NCBI RefSeq assembly: GCF_026183895.1
Contig: NZ_JAPFQI010000014.1
Span: 55,060 to 119,059, forward strand
Reading direction: 5' to 3'
DNA from: Sabulicella glaciei
GTDB lineage: Bacteria > Pseudomonadota > Alphaproteobacteria > Acetobacterales > Acetobacteraceae
Length of the DNA stretch: 64,000 nt
Within the stretch, counting starts at the first letter, position 1, and each line of letters starts with the position of its first letter. The notes beneath the pieces are model-generated. The model saw only the letters and a list, made by a program, of their open reading frames with translations. It was not told where the DNA came from and searched no databases. The position numbers and the translations under genes were made by a program. Below are positions 55,571-62,794 of the stretch, in pieces.

Positions 55571-56380
55571 TCAGCCCTCCGCCAAGCGGCGCAGCTCCGC
55601 CGCGAAGCCATGATCCCAGACGCCGTCCACGACGGAGTTGTGCGAGCCGGGGATGTCGTGGAACCGCGCCTGCACGCCGCGCGCGGCCAGCGCCCGCACA
55701 TAGGCCTGCGCCATGGAGGGAGGCGTGACCGTGTCGCCCGCGCCGGTATAGGCGACAACCCGCGCCCTGGCCGGCACGGAGGAGGCGACGGCCAGGGGAT
55801 CCACGCTGGCGGTCCAGGGCCGCCGCCCGAGCCGCATGGATACAAGATCGCAGGCGCAGCCCAGCAGCACCGCCCCATCCAGCACGTCCGGATGGAGGGC
55901 CAGGATGCCGGCCAGGGTCGCCGCCCCGCCCGAATGCCCCACCCCGACGACGCGGCGCGCCCCGCTGCGCGCACGCAGCGCCGACACCGCTTCCGCCACC
56001 AGACGCAGATTGGCAGGAGTGTAGTGGTCGACCCGCCCGTTCAACGCCCCGCTCGAGACGCGCCCGTCGCCCGCCGGGTAGCCGGGCCGCACGAGGGCGA
56101 CCACGGCGTTGCCTGGCAATGCCTCGGCGATGCGCCGTGCCAAGTCGCGATGGTAGCGCGCCGGCCCGCCCGTGGAGACGTCTCCATGCAGCACGACGAC
56201 GAGCGTCTCGCTCGTGGCGGCGCCGAAGCCGTCGGCGGCGAGGCAGCCGCCCCCCACCGGCACGAAGCGCGCGGAGTCGGCGGCGCAGGCGGCAGGCGCG
56301 GCGCCGGTCACGGAGGCGCCCTCCTGCGGCGTGCATCCCCCCAGCAGCACGAGAAGCGGCAGGAGGGGCGCGAGCCTCAT
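55571..56380 (-). CDS. Alpha/beta-hydrolase lipoprotein
   Basis: A 269-residue lipoprotein. MRLAPLLPLLVLLGGC carries the lipobox VLLGGC. The hydrolase fold shows SETLVVVLHGDVSTGGPARY (oxyanion HG), the nucleophile in RVVGVGHSGGAATLAGILAL (GHSGG), an acid in VVAYTGAGDTVTPPSMAQAY and the His in FHDIPGSHNSVVDGVWDHGF. Its ATG overlaps the MoxR stop codon (ATGA), and it ends three bases before the CoxE-like gene, so it is translationally embedded in a MoxR-CoxE unit. An exported esterase in that setting is unusual. The substrate is unknown. Confidence 0.9.
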   Translation of the reverse strand: MRLAPLLPLLVLLGGCTPQEGASVTGAAPAACAADSARFVPVGGGCLAADGFGAATSETLVVVLHGDVSTGGPARYHRDLARRIAEALPGNAVVALVRPGYPAGDGRVSSGALNGRVDHYTPANLRLVAEAVSALRARSGARRVVGVGHSGGAATLAGILALHPDVLDGAVLLGCACDLVSMRLGRRPWTASVDPLAVASSVPARARVVAYTGAGDTVTPPSMAQAYVRALAARGVQARFHDIPGSHNSVVDGVWDHGFAAELRRLAEG

Positions 56381-57225
56381 CCCCGCCGCCCGCGATGGAG
56401 GAAGGCCAGCCGCTCCAGCAGGTGCACGTCCTGCTCGTTCTTCAGCAGCGCACCGTGCAGCGGCGGCAGCGCCACCTTCATGTCGGCGGTGCGCAGCGCC
56501 TCGGGCGGCATCTCCTCGGCCATCAACAGCTTCAGCCAGTCCAGAAGTTCGCTCGTCGCGGGCTTCTTCTTCAGCCCGTCCACCTCGCGCAGCAGGAAGA
56601 AGGCATTCAGCGCCTCGCTCGCCAGCTCTTTCCCCACGTCGGGGTAATGCGCCTCGACGATGCGCTCCATCGTCTCGCGGTCGGGAAAGCGGATGAAGTG
56701 GAAGAAGCAGCGGCGCAGGAAGGCGTCCGGCAACTCCTTCTCGTTGTTGGAGGTGATGACGACGATGGGGCGATGCAGCGCCTGTACCGTTTCCCGCGTC
56801 TCGTAGACATGGAACTGCATGCGGTCGAGCTCGAGCAGCAGGTCGTTCGGGAACTCGATGTCGGCCTTGTCGATCTCGTCGATCAGCAGCACCACCGGCG
56901 TCTCGTGGGTGAAGGCCTCCCACAGCTTGCCGCGGATGATGTAGTTGCGGACGTCGCGCGCCCTCTCCTCGCCGAGCTGGCCGTCGCGCAGCCGGGCCAC
57001 GGCGTCGTATTCGTAGAGGCCCTGCTGCGCCTTGGTCGTGCTCTTGATGTGCCATTCGATCAGCGGCAGGCCGAGGCCCCCCGCGATCTCCTGCGCCAGC
57101 ACGGTCTTGCCCGTGCCGGGCTCCCCCTTCACCAGCAGCGGGCGCTGGAGGGTGACGGCGGCGTTCACCGCGACCTCGAGGTCGCGGGAGGCGATGTAGC
57201 GGCTGGTACTCTGGAAACGGGCCAT
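56377..57225 (-). CDS. MoxR family AAA+ ATPase
   Basis: A 282-residue ATPase. Walker A is LLVKGEPGTGKTVLAQEIAG, Walker B is VVLLIDEIDKADIEFPNDLL, sensor 1 is PIVVITSNNEKELPDAFLRR and the arginine finger is CFFHFIRFPDRETMERIV. The start MARFQSTSRYIASRDLEVAV at 57225 is preferred over a longer, Arg-rich frame. It acts as a chaperone with the VWA protein encoded two genes downstream, for example in CO dehydrogenase-type cofactor assembly. No carbon monoxide dehydrogenase or other client gene is in the window. Confidence 0.95.
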   Translation of the reverse strand: MARFQSTSRYIASRDLEVAVNAAVTLQRPLLVKGEPGTGKTVLAQEIAGGLGLPLIEWHIKSTTKAQQGLYEYDAVARLRDGQLGEERARDVRNYIIRGKLWEAFTHETPVVLLIDEIDKADIEFPNDLLLELDRMQFHVYETRETVQALHRPIVVITSNNEKELPDAFLRRCFFHFIRFPDRETMERIVEAHYPDVGKELASEALNAFFLLREVDGLKKKPATSELLDWLKLLMAEEMPPEALRTADMKVALPPLHGALLKNEQDVHLLERLAFLHRGRRG

Positions 57226-57307
57226 GCGGCATCTTTCCCTGTCCGGCTTTCTGCGCCAAGCACCCCCCAGCGCGTTCCGCACCGGGCGGGCGCGGCCGGG
57301 ATTCGCC

Positions 57308-57646
57308 ATGGACGCTTATTTCCCCGCCCTGATCGCCCTTTCCGTCGCGGGCTTCATCGAGACGCGCTCCTCCATCCCGGCGTTGCGCCCCAGCGATCCA
57401 GGCGCCGACTACGCCTTCCGGATGCTGGGCCGCTTCGCCTTCACCATCTGGCTGGTGCTGCTGCTGTGGGGGTTGTGGAAGTTGCCCTGGTGGCAGCCCG
57501 TCTCGGGCTTCGTCGGCTCGCTGGCGGCCAATGCGCTAGTGCTCCAGGCCGGGCCGCGCCGCTCCTGGCCGGTGATCAGCATGGTGCTCTCGGTGGCGGG
57601 ACTGTTCCTGGCCGCCGCCGTGTGGCTGCTGGCCCGCACGCCCTGA
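57308..57646 (+). CDS. Small multi-pass membrane protein of unknown function
   Basis: A 112-residue protein with about four hydrophobic segments (MDAYFPALIALSVAGFIETR, FTIWLVLLLWGLWKLPWWQP, VSGFVGSLAANALVLQAGPR, VISMVLSVAGLFLAAAVWLL). No family is recognised. The ATG at 57308 has a poor ribosome site. The gene diverges from moxR over 82 bases and converges with the CDF-like gene four bases away. No functional residue pattern stands out. Confidence 0.7.
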   Translation: MDAYFPALIALSVAGFIETRSSIPALRPSDPGADYAFRMLGRFAFTIWLVLLLWGLWKLPWWQPVSGFVGSLAANALVLQAGPRRSWPVISMVLSVAGLFLAAAVWLLARTP

Positions 57647-57650
57647 CCGC

Positions 57651-58562
57651 TCAGGCCAGTGCCGGGTGCTGCACCGGCCGCACCACCACCTCGGCGTCCG
57701 GCATCTCCTTCTCCACCGCCGCGGCGATCTCGCGCGAGGTCGCCGCCACCTGGGCGAAGGGAAGATCGCCCCGGAAGCCGAGCGTCACCTCCACGTGGAT
57801 GCGCCCGCCCGACTGGCGGGAGCGGATGCCGCCCAGCGCGTCGTAGCGGTCAAAGAAGCGGGACAGCACACGGTTGATCGCGGCTTGGCGCGCATCGGCG
57901 AGGGTGCGGTCCAGCAGGTCGGGCACGGTCTGCCGGAACAGCCCGGCGGCGATCACCACCATCACCGCCACCACCAGGAAGCCGCCCGCCACGTCGGCAT
58001 GGCGGGCCACAGCCGGGTCGGACACGGAGGCGGCGACCAGGATGGCGACCGTGACGAGGACCGAAACGATCAGCTTGCCCATGCGCGAGCGGATCTGGCC
58101 GCGCATCACCACCGAGGCCCCGTCCCGCCCGCTTCGCCACAGCGCCAGGAAGGCGACCGAGTTGAGGACGACGTTCAACGCCGAGACGAGGCCACCGATC
58201 AGCAGCAGGCCGGCGGGGCGCGGCGGCGGCGGCGTGACGAGGTTGGAGATGCCGCGATACAGCAGCCAGGCGGCGCCGATCAGCAGCCCCACCGCGACCA
58301 GGAAATTGGCGAACTGCTCGACCTTGCCGGTGCCGTAGTCGTAGTCGTGCAACGCTGCGCGGTGCACCTGGCGCATCACGTGGAGGCTGTACCAGCCCAG
58401 CACCATGAGCAGCACGCCGCGCAGCATCTCGGCCAGGACGGAGAGCGAGCCGGACAGTACGCCCACCACCGTGAACACGACGAGGATGGAGGCGTCGGCA
58501 AGGAGGGCGAAGAGGAGCGACCGTTCCCGCGATCGCTCCACCGGCGTGACGGCCACGGCCAA
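57651..58562 (-). CDS. Cation diffusion facilitator-like protein with degenerate metal sites
   Basis: A 303-residue membrane protein of the CDF/cation efflux fold with about six helices and a cytoplasmic domain (residues about 225-300: IRSRQSGGRIHVEVTLGFRG, AAAVEKEMPDAEVVVRPVQH). The YDYGTGKVEQFANFLVAVGL segment matches the conserved GHGK-type loop. The transport site does not match: the usual L-A-D-x-x-H-x-x-x-D in helix 2 reads SLSVLAEMLRGVLLM, and the H-x-x-x-D pair of helix 5 reads VVMRGQIRSRMGKLI. Classical Zn/Fe transport is therefore doubtful. GTG/ATG choice: MAVAVTPVERSRER at 58562. Confidence 0.82.
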   Translation of the reverse strand: MAVAVTPVERSRERSLLFALLADASILVVFTVVGVLSGSLSVLAEMLRGVLLMVLGWYSLHVMRQVHRAALHDYDYGTGKVEQFANFLVAVGLLIGAAWLLYRGISNLVTPPPPRPAGLLLIGGLVSALNVVLNSVAFLALWRSGRDGASVVMRGQIRSRMGKLIVSVLVTVAILVAASVSDPAVARHADVAGGFLVVAVMVVIAAGLFRQTVPDLLDRTLADARQAAINRVLSRFFDRYDALGGIRSRQSGGRIHVEVTLGFRGDLPFAQVAATSREIAAAVEKEMPDAEVVVRPVQHPALA

Positions 58563-58581
58563 GGCGCGCCCCCTGCCTCGC

Positions 58582-60162
58582 TTACTGGCCGACGCGCACG
58601 TAGCGCAGCGGGAAGCCGTTATCGGCTTGCTGCTGCAGCTGGATCGTGTTGCGCGCGGCCCAGACCACCTGCTGCTGGTGGAGCGGGAGATAGGCCACGT
58701 CCTCCTGCAGGATGCGCGAGGCTTCGGTGATCATCTCCTGCCGGCGCTGCGGGTTCGTTTCCACCGCGATCTGGCCCAGCAGCTCGTCGAAGCGCGGATT
58801 GCTGTAGCCGCCGTTGTTGAACACGCCACGCACTCCGTCCCGCGTGCCGGCGAGGTTGAACAGCGCGTTGTGCGCGTCATAGGTGTTGGGGGTCCAGCCC
58901 AGCATGTAGAAGCTGGTGTTGTAGCGGGGCGGGTTCACCTCGGCGAAGAAGCGCGCGCGGGTCTGCGCGTTGAGGTTCACCCGCACGCCGATGCGCGCCA
59001 GCATGGAAACGACGGCGGTGCAGATCGCCTCGTCGTTCACGTAGCGGTCATTCGGGCAATCCAGCGTGACGCCGAAGCCGTTCGGGTAGCCCGCCTCGGC
59101 CAGCAGGCGCCGCGCCGCGTCCAGGTCCACGGCCGGGCGGCGGTCATTCGCTTCCATGAAGCCGTTCACGCCCGGGCCGAAGATTTGGTTGGTGACGCGC
59201 GACTGGCCGCGCATGACCCGGCTGTGGATCGCCTGCATGTCGATGGCGAGCAGCATGGCGCGGCGCACCCGCACGTCCTTGAACGGATTGCGGCCGCGCA
59301 CGTCGCTCTTCAGCAGCTCGTCCCGCCCCTGGTCCATGCCGAGATAGATGGTCCGCAGCTCCGGCCCCTCGATGATGCGCAGCCCGTTGGTGCGGCGGAT
59401 GCGGTCCATGTCCTGCGGCGGCACGGTGTAGACCATGTCCACCTCGCCGGAGAGCAGCGCGGCGACGCGGGTCGCGTCATTGGCGATGACGTTGAACTCG
59501 ACGCGGGTCAGGTTGTGCTCCGGCCGGTCCCACCAGTTCGGGTTCGGCACCAGCACGGTGCGCCGGTCCGGCTCCCGCGACTGCAGCATGAAGGGGCCGG
59601 TGCCCATGGCGTTGCGGGTGGCGAAGTTCTCCTCGCGTGAGGTGAGGTCGGCGACGCGGGCGGCGTTGTTGCGCTCCAGCCAGGTCTTGCTCATCACGCC
59701 GAAGCTCGTCAGCTGGTTCGGCAGGATGGGGTTAGGCACGTCGGTGACGAGTTCGACCGTGTGGTCGTCCACCTTCCGGGCCTCGGTGACGGAGGCGAAG
59801 AAGGACGCGACGTTGGAGCCGGGACCGCGCGCGCGCGCGACGGAGAACACCACGTCGTCGGCCGTGAAGGGCGTCCCGTCGGAGAAGCGGACGCCCTGGC
59901 GCAGGTGGAAGCGCCACACTGTCGGCTCCACCTGTTCCCAGCGCAAGGCGAGCGCCGGCTCCAGGCCGAGGTTGCGGTCGCGGCGGATTAGCGGCTCGTA
60001 GATGTTGGCGTTGAAGGTGAGGAGGAACGTCTCCTGCCGCGTGTAGGGGTCCATGGAGTTGACGTCGCCGTCATTGGCCCAGCGGAACACGTTGGCACTC
60101 GCGGGCTGGGCGGAGGCAAGGCCCAGCATCGCCACGGAAGCGAGAAGGAAACGTCGGAGCAT
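58582..60162 (-). CDS. Family 5 ABC transporter substrate-binding protein (peptide/nickel type)
   Basis: A 526-residue periplasmic binding protein. The signal MLRRFLLASVAMLGLASAQP ends ASA. The mature start VFRWANDGDVNSMDPYTRQE is the DppA/OppA opening. The family signature is VWRFHLRQGVRFSDGTPFTA followed by DDVVFSV. FEVIANDATRVAALLSGEVD-type segments and VRRAMLLAIDMQAIHSRVMR complete the fold. Such receptors bind di- or oligopeptides, glutathione or opines. No permease or ATPase genes accompany it here, so it is either an orphan or its partners lie elsewhere. It lies just downstream of the atp terminator region on the same strand. Confidence 0.94.
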   Translation of the reverse strand: MLRRFLLASVAMLGLASAQPASANVFRWANDGDVNSMDPYTRQETFLLTFNANIYEPLIRRDRNLGLEPALALRWEQVEPTVWRFHLRQGVRFSDGTPFTADDVVFSVARARGPGSNVASFFASVTEARKVDDHTVELVTDVPNPILPNQLTSFGVMSKTWLERNNAARVADLTSREENFATRNAMGTGPFMLQSREPDRRTVLVPNPNWWDRPEHNLTRVEFNVIANDATRVAALLSGEVDMVYTVPPQDMDRIRRTNGLRIIEGPELRTIYLGMDQGRDELLKSDVRGRNPFKDVRVRRAMLLAIDMQAIHSRVMRGQSRVTNQIFGPGVNGFMEANDRRPAVDLDAARRLLAEAGYPNGFGVTLDCPNDRYVNDEAICTAVVSMLARIGVRVNLNAQTRARFFAEVNPPRYNTSFYMLGWTPNTYDAHNALFNLAGTRDGVRGVFNNGGYSNPRFDELLGQIAVETNPQRRQEMITEASRILQEDVAYLPLHQQQVVWAARNTIQLQQQADNGFPLRYVRVGQ

Positions 60163-60235
60163 GAAGCCATCCCTGAGGCGTTGATTCGCGGCCGATGCTA
60201 GCGAGGGACGGCGGATCTGGGAAAGGGCGCGCATG

Positions 60236-60264
60236 AAAAAGGCCGCTCCCGGGTGGGAGCGGCC
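60236..60264 (-). terminator. Terminator of the atp (F0) operon
   Basis: GGCCGCTCCC-GGGT-GGGAGCGGCC (60241-60264), a 10-bp perfect stem. On the minus strand TTTTT (60240-60236) follows, 25 bases after the atpF stop. Confidence 0.93.
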
Positions 60265-60289
60265 TCCTTCACTCGCGCGGCGCGGGGCG

Positions 60290-60778
60290 TTAGGCCACGC
60301 GCAGCGCCGTCGGGATGGCGGCGATCGCCTCGTTCACCAGCGCCGCATCGGCCTCGGCCGTGTGGGACTGGGCGATGACGTCGCGCGCGGCGGCGGTGGA
60401 GATGGCGGCGGCAGCCTGCCGCACCTCGGTCACCGCGCCGGCCTCGGCGGCGGCGATGCGGTCCATCGCCATGCGCTCGCGGCGGCCGGCGGCGGCCTGC
60501 GCCTCGGCGGCGGCGGATTCGCCCAGGCGCTTCGCCTCGGCGCTGGCGCGTGCCAGCATCGCCTTTGCCTCGGCCTCGGCAGCCTCGCGGTCGCGCTGGG
60601 CCTGGGCCATCATGGCCTCGGCCTCGGAACGCAGCCGCACCGCCTCGTCGAGTTCGATGCGGATGCGGGCGGCGCGGTCATCCAGCATCTTCGTGACGGT
60701 GCGCCAGGCCGTCCGGCCGGCGAGCAGCACAAAGATGACAAAGGACGCGGCGACCCAGAACTTCGGATCGGCGAGCAT
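60290..60778 (-). CDS. atpF: F0F1 ATP synthase subunit b
   Basis: A 162-residue peripheral stalk subunit. One N-terminal membrane helix (FWVAASFVIFVLLAGRTAWR) is followed by a long Ala/Glu/Arg coiled coil (LDEAVRLRSEAEAMMAQAQR, then DREAAEAEAKAMLARASAEA) and a C-terminal delta-binding segment (AAARDVIAQSHTAEADAALV). Its ATG overlaps the b' stop by one base (TGATG). It is the last gene of the operon, before the terminator. The F1 genes (atpHAGDC) are not in the window, as is usual in alphaproteobacteria, where F0 and F1 operons are separate. Confidence 0.95.
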   Translation of the reverse strand: MLADPKFWVAASFVIFVLLAGRTAWRTVTKMLDDRAARIRIELDEAVRLRSEAEAMMAQAQRDREAAEAEAKAMLARASAEAKRLGESAAAEAQAAAGRRERMAMDRIAAAEAGAVTEVRQAAAAISTAAARDVIAQSHTAEADAALVNEAIAAIPTALRVA

Positions 60779-61272
60779 CAGCCCCTCCCCCCGGCCGCGC
60801 GGTCCACCGCGGCGGCGACGTCGTTGGCCGGGGCATGGACCCGGAGCCGGCCGAGCATGGCCTGCGTCGTGTCCAGCGCCACCTCGCGCAGGGCGCCCAT
60901 CGCGCTGTCGCGCGCGGCGCGGACGCGGGATTCCGCTTCCGCCACCTGGGCGTCGAGGCGACGGTTGATCGCCTCCGCCTCGGCCGTCGCCTTGGCGTTG
61001 GCCTCGGCGATGGCACTGGCGACCGCGGCCTGCGCTTCCGACCGCGCGGCGGCGGTGGCGGCGCGAAGCTCCGCCATCGCGGCCTCGCCCGCCGCCTGCG
61101 CGTCGCGCGCGGCGTCGAGGTCGGCCGCAATGCGGGCCGCACGCTCGTCGAGCACGGCGGCCACCTGCGGCAGGGCGTAGTTCTTCAGCACGAAGTAGAG
61201 CAACCCGAAGATGATCAGCAGCCACACGAGCTTGCTGAGCATCAGCGGGTTGGAGAAGTCCAACTGCGGCAT
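60778..61272 (-). CDS. F0F1 ATP synthase subunit b'
   Basis: A 164-residue second b-type subunit, as in photosynthetic and other alphaproteobacteria, forming a b-b' heterodimer stalk. MPQLDFSNPLMLSKLVWLLI and IFGLLYFVLKNYALPQVAAV are the b'-type start (PQxDF...W). LDERAARIAADLDAARDAQA starts the coiled coil. RAARDSAMGALREVALDTTQ begins the C-terminal part. It follows atpE by 67 bases and overlaps atpF by one base. Confidence 0.95.
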   Translation of the reverse strand: MPQLDFSNPLMLSKLVWLLIIFGLLYFVLKNYALPQVAAVLDERAARIAADLDAARDAQAAGEAAMAELRAATAAARSEAQAAVASAIAEANAKATAEAEAINRRLDAQVAEAESRVRAARDSAMGALREVALDTTQAMLGRLRVHAPANDVAAAVDRAAGGRG

Positions 61273-61339
61273 GGCCGGCCCCCTGGTCGCGTGAATCCTC
61301 GCAGCGCGGGCGGGGCAGGACGCCCCGCCCGGCGGGGGA

Positions 61340-61564
61340 TCAGGCGAAGAGGATGAGGAAGGCGATCAGCAGCGCGAAGAGCGCGACGGCTTCCGTCAGG
61401 GCGAAGCCTAGAATGCCGATCGGGAACACGGCGTCGCGGGCGGAGGGGTTACGGGCCACGCTGGTGATCAGCGAGGAGAAGATGTTCCCGATGCCCAGAC
61501 CCACGCCGAACAGCGCGATGACGGCAATACCGGCCCCGAGGGCCTTGGCGGCGGCGACTTCCAT
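61340..61564 (-). CDS. atpE: F0F1 ATP synthase subunit c
   Basis: A 74-residue proton-carrying hairpin. Helix 1 has [20 protein letters not shown] with the packed Gly/Ala motif, the polar loop is ARNPSARD, and helix 2 has [20 protein letters not shown] with the essential Glu. [19 protein letters not shown] is typical of alphaproteobacteria. Proton rather than sodium coupling is expected because the Na+-binding residues are not evident. Confidence 0.98.
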   Translation of the reverse strand: MEVAAAKALGAGIAVIALFGVGLGIGNIFSSLITSVARNPSARDAVFPIGILGFALTEAVALFALLIAFLILFA

Positions 61565-61617
61565 GGTTCTCAGTCCTTCCTTGAAGACGAAAGTGAGGGG
61601 TTCAGCCCGACGGGCGC

Positions 61618-62373
61618 TCAGTGCAGATGCACCGCGTCGTGGAGATAGATGCAGGTGAGGATCGCGAAGACGTAGGCCTGCAGGAAGGCGACCAGCACCT
61701 CGAAGCCCACCAGCGCCACGTTGATCGCGAGCGGCATGATCGAGAGGACCGGGCCCAGCGTGCCCAGCGCGCCCAGCATCACCACGAAGGTGGCGAAGAC
61801 CTTCAGCATCACGTGCCCCGCGACCATGTTGGCGAAGAGACGGATGGAAAGGGAAACCGGACGCGACAGGTAGGAGACGATCTCAACCGGGATGATGATG
61901 GGCGCGAGCCAGAGCGGCGCGCCCTCAGGGAAGAAGTAGCCGAAGAACTTCGTCCCGTGCAGCGCGATGGCCACCACCGTGATCAGCACGAAGACCAGCA
62001 TCGCCAGGGTGAAGGTGAGGCTGATGTGGCTGGTGTAGGTGAAGGCGTAGGGGAACAGGCCCAGCATGTTCCCGAACAGGATGAACATGAAGAGCGTGAA
62101 GACGAAGGGGAAGAAGCGGCGCCCCTCGGGCCCGACCTGGGCCAGCAGCATGTCGTCGATGAAGCCGTAGGCGCTTTCCGCCACGGACTGCAGCCGGCCC
62201 GGCACCATGGCGCGGGGGCGCATGCCGTAGATCATCAGCGCGACGATCAGCCCGCCCGCGATCAGCATGTGGAGGTTGGAATGGGTGAAGCCCACGGCCC
62301 GCCCGATGGGGCCGAACGTCGTGCCCAGCTCGAACTGCGAGAGCGCGTCGATCGCCTTGCCTTCTACCGCCAC
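61618..62373 (-). CDS. atpB: F0F1 ATP synthase subunit a
   Basis: A 251-residue proton-channel subunit. The essential Arg lies in [40 protein letters not shown] and [20 protein letters not shown], then [20 protein letters not shown], are standard. The C-terminal helix [20 protein letters not shown] has the conserved Gln. The start is GTG (62373), 24 bases after atpI, giving [16 protein letters not shown]. Confidence 0.98.
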   Translation of the reverse strand: MAVEGKAIDALSQFELGTTFGPIGRAVGFTHSNLHMLIAGGLIVALMIYGMRPRAMVPGRLQSVAESAYGFIDDMLLAQVGPEGRRFFPFVFTLFMFILFGNMLGLFPYAFTYTSHISLTFTLAMLVFVLITVVAIALHGTKFFGYFFPEGAPLWLAPIIIPVEIVSYLSRPVSLSIRLFANMVAGHVMLKVFATFVVMLGALGTLGPVLSIMPLAINVALVGFEVLVAFLQAYVFAILTCIYLHDAVHLH

Positions 62374-62397
62374 CGGTCAACCCCCAAGCAGATGAGC

Positions 62398-62700
62398 CTA
62401 GTCCTTGCGAAGCCGCCGGGGAGTGAAGAGACGATAGACGTTCATCATGCCCGCAGCAGACCCCAGCACGAAGAACACGAGGAAGAGCCAAGGCCAGGTG
62501 CCCAGCCACCGGTCGAGGAGGAGGCCGAGCCCCACACCCACCACCAGCGCGGAGACGACCTCCACGCCGGCCCGGAAGCCGATGCCCCAGTTGCCGCCGG
62601 GAAGTCCGCCCTTGCCAGCATCCTTCCCGGTCGCACGGTCCAGGCCCTGTCGGGCCCTTGCGGCGTCCAGGCGTTGCTTGAAGGCGTCCCGGTCGTTCAC
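62398..62700 (-). CDS. atpI: AtpI, ATP synthase assembly/Mg2+-related subunit
   Basis: A protein of about 100 residues that heads the F0 operon. The N-terminus is polar (NDRDAFKQRLDAARARQGLD). A Gly-rich stretch leads to two helices, GVEVVSALVVGVGLGLLLDR and WPWLFLVFFVLGSAAGMMNV, the AtpI domain. Family members assist c-ring assembly. The second of two tandem GTG codons (62700) is chosen because AGGAGG lies seven bases upstream. ATG 62721 is less likely. Confidence 0.92.
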   Translation of the reverse strand: MNDRDAFKQRLDAARARQGLDRATGKDAGKGGLPGGNWGIGFRAGVEVVSALVVGVGLGLLLDRWLGTWPWLFLVFFVLGSAAGMMNVYRLFTPRRLRKD

Positions 62701-62739
62701 CACGGCTCCTCCTGCATCCACGCCGCCGGAGGCAGGGGC

Positions 62740-62768
62740 CGTCTATGCGGGCGGCAATGGACTGTCAA
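62740..62768 (-). promoter_or_regulatory. Sigma-70-type promoter of the atp (F0) operon
   Basis: TTGACA (62768-62763), exactly 17 bases, TAGACG (62745-62740) on the minus strand. The perfect -35 and optimal spacing support it. The leader to atpI is about 33 bases. Confidence 0.65.
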
Positions 62769-62794
62769 GGTAACGCCCATGAAGTGGTTACGTC

